Shown here: piece after piece, positions 1-6,467 of the stretch
Numbering within the stretch: position 1 is the first letter of the stretch
How the letters are laid out: every line of letters starts with the position of its first letter
Source of the DNA: an uncultured Lachnospiraceae bacterium
Lineage (GTDB): Bacteria; Bacillota; Clostridia; Lachnospirales; Lachnospiraceae
Direction: 5' to 3'
Length of the DNA stretch: 9,677 nt
NCBI GenBank assembly: GCA_934320845.1
Contig: CAKRFU010000043.1
Coordinates: 1-9,677, forward strand
Translations under genes and position numbers: made by a program
Notes under the pieces: generated by a model
Seen by the model: the letters and a program-made list of their open reading frames with translations, nothing else
What the model was told of the DNA's origin: nothing
The model's database searches: none

Positions 1-431
1 ATTTTGGTTATGCAATGTCTAATTGTATCATCAATAGCTCCTTCTGTAATCTCACCACCTGAAATATGAGCAATTGGTATATTTAAGACCATTGCAGCTT
101 CACATACTGCCAAAATCTCATAACGATCTCCTACCACAAGCAATACATCTGGACGATATTTTGCAAATGCTTTGCCAAATTTTTTCAATGCATTTGCCAT
201 TGTCTGTATAACCTGCTGTTCCATTCCTATCTCTAATATCTCAATTTCTTCCTGTATTTTAAAACCATCCTGTTTTATTTCCTTTACTGTATAACCGTAT
301 TTTTCTGACAAATGTGTGCCTGTAACTAACAGACACAATTGCAAATCAGGATCCTGTTCAATTTTTTGCAATGTATTCTTTAAAACACCATATTCTGCTC
401 TAGTCGCAGTAACTACACATACTTTTTTCAT
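1..431 (-). CDS. neuC: UDP-sugar 2-epimerase (hydrolysing), NeuC/LegG type, 3' end missing
   Basis: Predicted to convert UDP-GlcNAc (or a UDP-diacetylbacillosamine) to the free 2-epimer (ManNAc or its 6-deoxy diamino analogue) plus UDP, giving the substrate for the neighbouring nonulosonate synthase in the cytoplasm. I translated the N-terminal 143 residues from the ATG at 431; the rest lies beyond the window edge. Visible family motifs are VTATRAEYG (residues 7-15), LLVTGTHLS (34-42), VVGDRYE (99-105) and HISGGEITEGAIDD (122-135), followed by IRH. They match the GT-B-fold hydrolysing epimerases, including the acidic residues used in catalysis. The start is 12 bases after the neuB stop, with only a weak purine-rich GAAAG stretch before it. 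The family is clear. NeuC (sialic acid) versus LegG (legionaminic acid) cannot be decided from half a protein. Confidence 0.9.
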   Translation of the reverse strand, partial: MKKVCVVTATRAEYGVLKNTLQKIEQDPDLQLCLLVTGTHLSEKYGYTVKEIKQDGFKIQEEIEILEIGMEQQVIQTMANALKKFGKAFAKYRPDVLLVVGDRYEILAVCEAAMVLNIPIAHISGGEITEGAIDDTIRHCITK

Positions 432-443
432 TTCTTTCAACCA

Positions 444-1442
444 TTATAGTTCTATTCCATCATCTACGTTATAATTTCTCTTTGCCTTCGTACCAATTAC
501 TTCATCCCATAAACTTGCAGCCATACCATTTTCGCTACGCTTCACGCATATATCATCTGGTTCAATTATTTTTCCACATGAAATTTCTTTTTGCGCAACT
601 ATCCTCTTTAATACCACTTTTGAAATTTCTTTTTCTGCCGCCGTTGGTTCCTTTTCTCCCTTTCCAAGAGCTGTTTCTACATTCCGAATAAATTTGACCA
701 TCTCCTTAAAATCTTTTGGCTCTGTACTTGCAATATGATCTGGTCCCTCCATGTTTTTATCTAAAGTAAAATGTTTCTCTATAATTCTTGCACCTCTAGC
801 AACTGCCGCAATTGGAATTGCAATACCATTTGTATGGTCAGAATATCCCACCGGAAGTGAAAATGTCTCCTTCAGCGTATCCATTGCCCTTAAATTTACA
901 TTTTCATAAGGACATGGATAACTTGTTGTGCAATGCAGTAATGATATTTTTTCTGCGCCACCTTCTCTTAATGCCTCAAGTGACAATCTCACATCCTCTA
1001 ACGTACTCATTCCTGTACTCAGGACAATCGGTAATTTCTTACTTCCAATATATCTTAAATACGATATATTTCCAACGTCTCCTGAACCAATTTTAATAAA
1101 TGGTATTCCCAAATCTACCAAAAAATCTAAACTTTCTTCTTCATCTGCTGTTGATGCAAATTGAATTTCTATCTGATCACAATACTCTTTAATCTTTCTA
1201 AATGCATCATGTGTTAATTCAAGTTTTTTCAACATTTCATATTGTGATTCATTATTTCCAGTATTTTTTTCTTGATAATCTGCCTGCCGAACCTTCCTTG
1301 TTATTATTCTATCTGTTATCCATGTCTGAAATTTTACAACATCTGCTTCTGCTTCTTTTGCTGCATAGCATAGTTCTTTTGCAATTTCTATATTTCCATT
1401 ATGATTTACACCTGCTTCTGCAATGACCAAAACTTTATCCAT
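444..1442 (-). CDS. neuB: N-acetylneuraminate/legionaminate synthase (NeuB family)
   Basis: Predicted to condense phosphoenolpyruvate with ManNAc (or the 2,4-diacetamido analogue) into a nine-carbon nonulosonic acid. The 332 residues are close to the usual family length. The TIM-barrel domain starts with IAEAGVNHNG (residues 7-16), which fits the NeuB/LegI branch rather than the PseI branch. VKFQTW (36-41), IGSGD (118-122), LSTGMS (141-146) and LHCTTSYP (169-176) follow. His203 in GYSDHT and His224 in EKHFT are the expected metal ligands. The C-terminal antifreeze-like (SAF) domain runs from about 275 to the end, and Arg302 in VKRSENG is placed like the substrate-binding arginine of that domain. 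The start is 10 bases after the upstream gene, and an AGGAT ribosome site overlaps that gene's TAG stop. Sialic versus legionaminic product is not resolved. Confidence 0.93.
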   Translation of the reverse strand: MDKVLVIAEAGVNHNGNIEIAKELCYAAKEAEADVVKFQTWITDRIITRKVRQADYQEKNTGNNESQYEMLKKLELTHDAFRKIKEYCDQIEIQFASTADEEESLDFLVDLGIPFIKIGSGDVGNISYLRYIGSKKLPIVLSTGMSTLEDVRLSLEALREGGAEKISLLHCTTSYPCPYENVNLRAMDTLKETFSLPVGYSDHTNGIAIPIAAVARGARIIEKHFTLDKNMEGPDHIASTEPKDFKEMVKFIRNVETALGKGEKEPTAAEKEISKVVLKRIVAQKEISCGKIIEPDDICVKRSENGMAASLWDEVIGTKAKRNYNVDDGIEL

Positions 1443-1452
1443 TTTCCTTATC

Positions 1453-2505
1453 CTATGCTCTATATAATATCATATATTTTTTATTGACATCAAAATCTGC
1501 ATCTATTTCTTTTCGTATTTTTACTAATTTATTAAATTTTTGTTGATCGAAAATATTAGCTCCTATACAAAAATCAATACATCCTTTTCTATTAAAATGT
1601 TTTTTGAATCTTAACAAACTATCATCTACGCCTACGCCACCACCTAAATGAAGTTTTTTTATACCATGTTCGCATGCCCAATATGCCGCCTGTGTCAAAA
1701 GTAAATTGGCTGCTGCCATTGATCGATATTCCGGTAACGTTCCAGACAAATGATAATGCATGTAATTATTATTGTAAAAAAATATAGAACTGCTTATAAT
1801 TTTGTTCTCATAAGTTGCATAGAAAAAAATAATATTTTTTTTCATATGTTCTATTATATACTGAAAATAATTATCTTCGAAATTATAGTATGTATCAGCT
1901 TGATGTAACTCCATGGTTTTCTTATATATCCATTCAAACTCATGTAACCTTTCACCTTTATCCCAGAATATATTTATCCCATTTTTTTCTGCTTTACGCA
2001 CCATATTACGATTATTCGGTGTCATATTTTTCATTATTTCATCCATTGATGCTGTATCTATATACACTGTTTTTTTTGTATACAAAACCTTCATCTCTTC
2101 TTCTACAGGAATCTGATTTTGCAGTAATGGATGAAATCTAAAAAATTGTGACACTATATGTTTTTGTTTTGCATATTCACATAACTCCCCCATGCATTTT
2201 TTCAACCACTCACTCGTAATCACGCCGTCATAAAGCGGACCTCCATATCCATAAGGTGTTGTCCAATCGTATAGTTTTCCATGTGGCAACTTGTTCCTAA
2301 ATGATTCCATTTCTGCTATATCATTTTGCATCATAATATATGCCATCTTAGCATGTTCAGACTCAAAATAAATTAACAAAGGTTCCCCATCACCATGAAT
2401 TGCTAATGATTGTACATATTCATTCAAATAATATATGTCCCAATCTGCGAAACTTTTTATCAATTTATTCCATTCTCTGTTCTGTGATATATTAATGATT
2501 TTCAT
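1453..2505 (-). CDS. FemAB/GNAT-like acyl- or aminoacyltransferase
   Basis: A 350-residue protein with the layout of the FemAB/Acetyltransf_6 superfamily (two GNAT-like halves). Visible markers are YGYGGPLYDG (85-94), TPNNRNMVRKAEKNGI (162-177, the basic segment before the second half), YHLSGTLPEYRSMAAANLL (251-269) and HLGGG (286-290), with a FKKHFNRKG segment at 300-308. It appears to lack the long antiparallel coiled-coil arm of tRNA-dependent FemA and is nearer the size of FemX-type enzymes. Family members join amino acids or acyl groups to amines, usually on peptidoglycan precursors. Here it sits between a methyltransferase and neuB, so I infer that it acylates an amine on the nonulosonic acid, on a precursor, or on the glycan. 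A ribosome site ATAGGA lies 5 to 6 bases before the ATG. No signal peptide or membrane segment is seen, which fits a cytoplasmic site. Substrate unknown. Confidence 0.75.
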   Translation of the reverse strand: MKIINISQNREWNKLIKSFADWDIYYLNEYVQSLAIHGDGEPLLIYFESEHAKMAYIMMQNDIAEMESFRNKLPHGKLYDWTTPYGYGGPLYDGVITSEWLKKCMGELCEYAKQKHIVSQFFRFHPLLQNQIPVEEEMKVLYTKKTVYIDTASMDEIMKNMTPNNRNMVRKAEKNGINIFWDKGERLHEFEWIYKKTMELHQADTYYNFEDNYFQYIIEHMKKNIIFFYATYENKIISSSIFFYNNNYMHYHLSGTLPEYRSMAAANLLLTQAAYWACEHGIKKLHLGGGVGVDDSLLRFKKHFNRKGCIDFCIGANIFDQQKFNKLVKIRKEIDADFDVNKKYMILYRA

Positions 2506-2520
2506 CTGTTTCCTATCTTT

Positions 2521-3184
2521 CTACTTTTCTGCATTCAAATAAAACTGCTCTACCCACACTCCGTTATCTGTGTATAACATTTGATCAATAACAATATTTT
2601 GAAAACCTGCTTCATCCACCGTCTTCCTTAATTCTTCCATTGTAAAAAAATGTGCCTCTGCTCGTCCTTTTAATACCCCGCAGGAAATATTTTTGTATGT
2701 TCCATCTTCAATTTTTTCTCCCGTTCCAAAGCCTTCTGTTTTTGTTCCAAAGCACGAACTAAATAATTTTCCATCTTCTCTTAAAATATTGTATATTTCT
2801 TTATACATTGTTCTGATACAACTAATCTTATTTGCATAAATGCAAACGCTGTCAATCACACAATCAAAAAAATTTCCAGGATAATCTAAATCCACTCCAT
2901 CCCCTCACAGAAAATTTTACATCTTCGTATCCTTCGGATTCCAAAAAAAACCTCGCTCTGTTAATAGCACTTTCCGATCCATCAAACGCATAAACATCAA
3001 ATCCTTCCCTTGCTAAATACCACGTATTTGCTCCTGCGCCACATCCAAAATCTAAAAATTTTACTTTTTCTCGTTCTTTTTTGTAAAAATTTCGTGCAAC
3101 AAAACGAATCACTTGCTCCGATGGGTAAGTTCCCCATTGTTGCTTTTTATGAATTTCCTCCCATTCTTGCGAAAATGCTTGCAT
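2521..3184 (-). pseudogene. SAM-dependent class I methyltransferase, broken by +1 frameshift
   Basis: Two overlapping frames together make one class I methyltransferase of about 220 residues. The first part (to about 2904) holds motif I, FLDFGCGAGANTWYLA, and the following acidic strand VYAFDGSES. The second part (from about 2904 down to the TAG at 2521) holds the FDCVIDSVCIYAN strand and IYNILREDGKLFSSCFG. The frames join if one G is removed from the GGGG run (plus-strand CCCC at 2901-2904), giving VRDGVDLDYPG across the joint. I chose the ATG at 3184. A GAGGAG ribosome site lies 11 bases before it, while the in-frame TTG at 3193 is only 2 bases from that site. Placement between maf and neuB suggests sugar or flagellin methylation. 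The break could be a genuine mutation or a sequencing error. A GTG at 2895 preceded by AGGGG could restart translation, but the product would lack the SAM-binding motif. Confidence 0.8.
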
Positions 3185-3189
3185 TTTTC

Positions 3190-5049
3190 TCAAATCTCCT
3201 CTATTCCATATCTATTTAGCAATTCTGACCATTTTTCTTTTAGTAAAAAGCTATTATCAATATAGCTTTGATACATTTTTATTCCTCCATCAATAATTGT
3301 TTTTACCTCATTATATAAAGATGTTTCATTATCAGTCAGCGTATCTAATACCTCGTACTCTGTTTTATTTCCCCACTGATTTAACATCGCTGCAATGTCT
3401 GATTTACTAAATTCTTTCGTTAATTGTCCTAATTCTTCCGTCGACTTCTTATATTCACTTGTATGATATTTTCCTTTTCGATTCAAAAGATCTAATTTTT
3501 CATATGCCCTAATTCCTTTTTTCAATTTATCTACCCATACATCAATCTTTTTATTTACTTTGGCATATTCTGCATATATTTCATCCTGTTGTTCTTTCGT
3601 AAATGCACTTTTATTATTTCTCATTATATAAGAAAAATTTATCTCTTCTTTTCCATAGCAAGTTGTTTTCAATGCTTCTTGTAAAGTCATGTATTCTGCA
3701 CCATGTATCTTTGCGCCTCCTTCTGTAGCATTGATTATCCGTACTTCCCCCTTCACAGCCTGTTCCTCAAACCACTTACGGTATGCATCCATATTAGCCT
3801 CTGTAAGTATTGTTCCTCCATCATTTGCTTCTATCTCATAATATTTATCGCGATTATTTATCTCTATTTCGTTATCAAGACAATTTTTATAAACAGCATG
3901 ACTTGCATGAACTTTTCCATCTGGATATCCCAAATCCTGCCCCACCAATATAATTGTTTTAAATCCGAATAAAACGCCCAAAGAAAAAGCATTATTAGCC
4001 ACTGATCCTCCCGATGCAACCCTGTATTTTCCATACCCATACTTTTCATATACACTACTAATATAATCATTCTCTGCGGTTGGAAAATACACAGGTCCCT
4101 CTTGTTGCCTTGTTATCTTATAATGGCTATACATACTTGCCACCATTGGACATTTAACCAAATCTCCCTCTTGGAAAATACTTTCGTCTTTAATAGGATC
4201 AATTGTTACTATTAAATCTGGATACACACCTGCTTTTACCATCGGTTTGGCTGCCGCATCTACAGCAATTAATAATGCCTTATTCTTTGCTAACTTTAAC
4301 TGACTTATATTTTTATCTAGAGAAGGGCCTGCTGATACAATAATTGCAGTTCTATCTTCCATGTTATTTTCTTCAAATTTTTCTAATAATTGTCCTAATA
4401 CATAATTCCGTGGAAAAATAAATAAATTATTCAAAAAGCTTTCTCTTCTATATTCTTCATCGGCAATTATTGTATTTCTGCAATAAAACATATCATCCAT
4501 ACACTGAATATACATTTTACGGTATATTTCAAATACTTTTTCATCAATCCTATCATAATTTGGTGTAGTGCAAAATACGATTTGATTATAGTCTGCATAT
4601 GTTATCAAATTACTCAAATAATTTCTATACAGTTGGACACGTTTTGGACCCATTATCAAAAAAATATTATTTTTTAATATAGAAGTAAAATCTATTTTTT
4701 CTAATTCGCTTTCTTCCAATTCCGAATATATTTCGCAAGCAATAATCATATTATCTGGATACTTTTCATGAAGCGCTTTTAGATACATTCCATTTCCTAT
4801 CCCAATTACAAAAAATTTTGTTCTATAATTTACATTTTCGAACTGTTCCACCCATTGTTTTGCCCATAATTCTGCTTCATAACGACTATTTATATATATT
4901 TTGTTATTTTCCTTTTCCACTGCAATAATATCTTCTCCGATCGCAGACTTCTCCCACAACACCTGTAATTTTGAAATATTAGTTTTTCCAAATTCAATAT
5001 ATGGTAATTGTTCTTTTAAAAATTGCTTATTTTTTTCATATAAACTCAT
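3190..5049 (-). CDS. maf: Motility accessory factor (Maf), predicted flagellin nonulosonate transferase
   Basis: A 619-residue Maf-family protein (MAF_flag10/DUF115, 6-hydroxymethylpterin pyrophosphokinase MptE-like). Maf proteins attach nonulosonic acids (pseudaminic, legionaminic or sialic type) from CMP-sugars to Ser/Thr of flagellin in the cytoplasm before export. The N-terminal part (about 1-200) includes FFVIGIGNGMYLKAL (80-94). The central conserved domain carries AIIVSAGPSLDKN (236-248), ALLIAVDAAAKPMVKAG (259-275), TIDP (283-286), ASGGSVANNAFSLG (346-359) and ILVGQDLGYPDGKVHA (368-383). INATEGGAKIHGA (440-452) follows, and the rest is a helical C-terminus. Positions count from a possible TTG one codon upstream; I prefer the ATG at 5049, which overlaps the upstream TGA (TGATG) and has AGAGGA 6 to 7 bases before it. 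The overlap implies translational coupling to the small upstream gene. DNA here is clearly AT-richer than in fliS or fliD. Confidence 0.93.
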   Translation of the reverse strand: MSLYEKNKQFLKEQLPYIEFGKTNISKLQVLWEKSAIGEDIIAVEKENNKIYINSRYEAELWAKQWVEQFENVNYRTKFFVIGIGNGMYLKALHEKYPDNMIIACEIYSELEESELEKIDFTSILKNNIFLIMGPKRVQLYRNYLSNLITYADYNQIVFCTTPNYDRIDEKVFEIYRKMYIQCMDDMFYCRNTIIADEEYRRESFLNNLFIFPRNYVLGQLLEKFEENNMEDRTAIIVSAGPSLDKNISQLKLAKNKALLIAVDAAAKPMVKAGVYPDLIVTIDPIKDESIFQEGDLVKCPMVASMYSHYKITRQQEGPVYFPTAENDYISSVYEKYGYGKYRVASGGSVANNAFSLGVLFGFKTIILVGQDLGYPDGKVHASHAVYKNCLDNEIEINNRDKYYEIEANDGGTILTEANMDAYRKWFEEQAVKGEVRIINATEGGAKIHGAEYMTLQEALKTTCYGKEEINFSYIMRNNKSAFTKEQQDEIYAEYAKVNKKIDVWVDKLKKGIRAYEKLDLLNRKGKYHTSEYKKSTEELGQLTKEFSKSDIAAMLNQWGNKTEYEVLDTLTDNETSLYNEVKTIIDGGIKMYQSYIDNSFLLKEKWSELLNRYGIEEI

Positions 5050-5375
5050 CAATTTTCCTCTTTCAAAATATCTATTGCTTCCTTATAGAAATTTAATGTA
5101 TTATATAACTCATAGTTTAAAACATCTGCTAACTCAATTACATCTTGTTTTTCTAAATCTTTTACAATTATTTTTAATTGCGATATCAACGATTCTGTGT
5201 TGCATCCATCCGTTCCATATTTCGACAAAAAATCTAATAAATATGGCATTAATTCGCTTAAATCTCTTACTATTTCCTGAACATTTTTGTATCCTTCAGA
5301 CTTCTGTTGCCAAAGCAACACCCCTGTTTTTTCTATTTTATCTAATAGACACTTTACCTGTTGATATGTCTGCAT
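5049..5375 (-). CDS. Small helical protein of unknown function, coupled to maf
   Basis: A 108-residue protein I do not recognise. It looks almost wholly helical, with amphipathic stretches such as QTYQQVKCLLDKIEKTGVLL at the start and LISQLKIIVKDLEKQDVIEL in the second half. It is acidic towards the C-terminus and has no signal peptide or membrane segment, so it is probably cytoplasmic. AGGAG lies about 6 bases before its ATG. Its TGA overlaps the maf ATG, and it is the first gene after the flagellin terminator, so it probably heads the glycosylation operon. Size, helicity and position resemble the small helical export chaperones of flagellar systems (FliT/FliS-like). A Maf partner, or a factor presenting flagellin to Maf, is plausible, but this rests on context alone. 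It is very likely a real gene, because spacing and ribosome site are good. Confidence 0.75.
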   Translation of the reverse strand: MQTYQQVKCLLDKIEKTGVLLWQQKSEGYKNVQEIVRDLSELMPYLLDFLSKYGTDGCNTESLISQLKIIVKDLEKQDVIELADVLNYELYNTLNFYKEAIDILKEEN

Positions 5376-5394
5376 GCTATTCTCCTATTTAATG

Positions 5395-5435
5395 CTTAAT
5401 AAAATAAGACCGCCCATTCTATGAGCGGTCTTATT
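5395..5435 (-). terminator. Rho-independent terminator after flagellin
   Basis: A perfect 11-bp stem (plus-strand AATAAGACCGC at 5403-5413 pairing with 5425-5435) with three further CAT/ATG pairs inside after one mismatch, closing on a TCT loop. Read on the minus strand, the hairpin ends in a U-rich run (CUUAUUUUAUU). It begins 14 bases after the flagellin TAA. Only about 20 bases separate it from the ribosome site of the next gene, with no room for an obvious promoter. The glycosylation genes may therefore depend on read-through. Confidence 0.8.
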
Positions 5436-5449
5436 AAAGTTAATATAGA

Positions 5450-6262
5450 TTACTGAAGTAAGCTTAATACACCCTGAGTAGACTGATTTGCCTGTGCAAG
5501 CATTGACTGACCTGCCTGTGCAAGAATACTATTCTTACTATAGCTAACCATCTCTTCAGCCATATCTGTATCACGGATACGAGACTCAGCAGATGAAGTA
5601 TTCTCGGATACATTATCTAAGTTAGCAACCGTATGCTCCAATCTGTTCTGTAAAGCACCAAGTGCAGAACGCTGAGCAGATACTGTTGAAATAGCTTTCT
5701 GTGCTATAGTCATAGCACTTTCTGCATCTGTCTGAGTTGTTACATCAATAGCATCAACTCCTAATTCAGCAGCATCCATCTTGTCAATTGAAAATGTAAT
5801 AGTCTGACCACTTTCTGCTCCAACATGAAGTTTCTTAGTTTTGAAATCACCACCAAGTAAGTTCTGAGTATTAAATGTTGTGGTACAAGCAATTCGATCT
5901 GTTTCACATACAAGTGCATCAATCTCCTGCTGAATAGCCTGACGATCAGCAGTTGTATTTGTATCATTTGCTGCCTGTGTTGCCAATTCATTCATTCTCT
6001 GTAAGATAGAATGTGTTTCATTTAATGCACCTTCAGCTACCTGAATTAACGAAATACCATCCTGTGCATTGTCAGAAGCTTTATTAAGTCCTCTAATCTG
6101 GCTTCTCATTTTCTCTGAAATTGAAAGTCCTGCTGCATCATCTCCTGCACGGTTGATTCTGTAACCAGAAGATAATTTCTCTGAAGATTTTGCCTGCTGA
6201 CCTGTTGTGATTCCTAACTGTCTGTTAGCGTTCATCGCTGTAAGATTGTGCTGTACTACCAT
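5450..6262 (-). CDS. fliC: Flagellin (short, D0-D1 type)
   Basis: Structural subunit of the flagellar filament, 270 residues, exported by the flagellar type III apparatus. The N-terminal D0/D1 block has VQHNLTAMNANRQLG (3-17), SSEKLSSGYRINRAGDDAAG (26-45), LSISEKMRSQIRGL (46-59) and LQRMNELATQAANDTN (87-102). The C-terminal block has SALGALQNRLEHTVANL (199-215), ESRIRDTDMAEEM (226-238) and the end motif SMLAQANQSTQGVLSLLQ. The region between (about 131-190) is very short, so D2/D3 domains are absent. The Ser/Thr-rich stretches there (GQTITFS, DVTTQTDAES) are likely surface-exposed and candidate glycan sites. I chose the ATG at 6262 because a perfect AAGGAGG precedes it by 8 bases; a start at 6304 would lie in a leader hairpin with no ribosome site. 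Oddity: Cys119 and Cys126 in an otherwise cysteine-free protein. Confidence 0.97.
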   Translation of the reverse strand: MVVQHNLTAMNANRQLGITTGQQAKSSEKLSSGYRINRAGDDAAGLSISEKMRSQIRGLNKASDNAQDGISLIQVAEGALNETHSILQRMNELATQAANDTNTTADRQAIQQEIDALVCETDRIACTTTFNTQNLLGGDFKTKKLHVGAESGQTITFSIDKMDAAELGVDAIDVTTQTDAESAMTIAQKAISTVSAQRSALGALQNRLEHTVANLDNVSENTSSAESRIRDTDMAEEMVSYSKNSILAQAGQSMLAQANQSTQGVLSLLQ

Positions 6263-6270
6263 TATTTTTT

Positions 6271-6277
6271 CCTCCTT
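6271..6277 (-). promoter_or_regulatory. Flagellin Shine-Dalgarno, possible CsrA site
   Basis: AAGGAGG placed 8 bases before the ATG at 6262. It fixes the start codon. It also contains the GGA core bound by CsrA, as in the hag leader of Bacillus subtilis, where CsrA blocks ribosome access. The ribosome-site role is clear; the CsrA role is inferred. Confidence 0.85.
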
Positions 6278-6284
6278 GAATATA

Positions 6285-6304
6285 ATGCAGCTTCCATGCT
6301 GCAT
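6285..6304 (-). promoter_or_regulatory. Flagellin leader hairpin 2, GGA in loop
   Basis: Perfect 7-bp stem, ATGCAGC pairing with GCTGCAT (minus-strand sense), closing a hexaloop ATGGAA. The loop shows GGA, the core of a CsrA site, about 18 nt upstream of the GGA in the Shine-Dalgarno site. This two-site layout resembles the Bacillus subtilis hag leader. The hairpin is seen directly; protein binding is inferred. Confidence 0.6.
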
Positions 6305-6380
6305 CTGTACTTTATGTACTTGTTTTGTTATATTAGGTTTCTATTCTCCCAGCCGTACGCTCTGTTTGAACTTTCACCTG

Positions 6381-6400
6381 CAAGTAATTTTCCTTACTTG
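6381..6400 (-). promoter_or_regulatory. Flagellin leader hairpin 1 at the mRNA 5' end
   Basis: Perfect 7-bp stem, CAAGTAA pairing with TTACTTG, with loop GGAAAA (minus-strand sense). It starts within a few bases of the transcription start predicted from the SigD promoter, so the mRNA would begin with this stem-loop. Such 5'-terminal hairpins commonly protect transcripts. The loop again shows GGA, giving a second candidate CsrA contact. Confidence 0.55.
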
Positions 6401-6406
6401 ACTTAT

Positions 6407-6433
6407 ATATCGGAGATTCTCTCCAATACTTTA
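6407..6433 (-). promoter_or_regulatory. SigD (sigma-28) promoter of flagellin
   Basis: On the minus strand, TAAA (6433-6430) is followed after 16 bases by CCGATAT (6413-6407). This is an exact fit to the TAAA-N14-16-CCGATAT pattern of the flagellar sigma factor. The predicted start is near 6400, leaving a leader of about 137 nt before the ATG at 6262. Confidence 0.85.
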
Positions 6434-6437
6434 TAGT

Positions 6438-6460
6438 AAAAAAAGATTTTTTCTTTTTTT
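6438..6460 (-). terminator. A/T-only hairpin, possible weak terminator
   Basis: AAAAAAAGA (6438-6446) and TCTTTTTTT (6452-6460) form a 9-bp inverted repeat around a five-base loop. It lies between the stop of the FlgN-like gene and the flagellin promoter, where a terminator would be expected, and ends in U7 on the minus strand. The stem has only one G-C pair, so termination would be weak; it could equally be low-complexity sequence. Confidence 0.3.
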
Positions 6461-6467
6461 CTATCAA

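Noticed and set aside
1050..1075. ACGATATA on the plus strand inside neuB, resembling a SigD -10 for an antisense transcript
   Set aside because: The nearby TAAA is only a few bases away, not 14 to 16, and the region is coding on the other strand.
482..1426. Several open frames on the plus strand within neuB
   Set aside because: They are antisense shadows of a well-conserved gene, with Leu/Phe/His-rich translations and no ribosome sites.
2901..2904. G4 run as a phase-variation tract
   Set aside because: Four bases is too short for frequent slippage; a fixed mutation or sequencing error is more likely.
6263..6304. N-terminal extension of flagellin starting MQHGSC
   Set aside because: The ATG lies in a leader hairpin with no ribosome site, and a perfect AAGGAGG precedes the later ATG that begins the conserved flagellin sequence.
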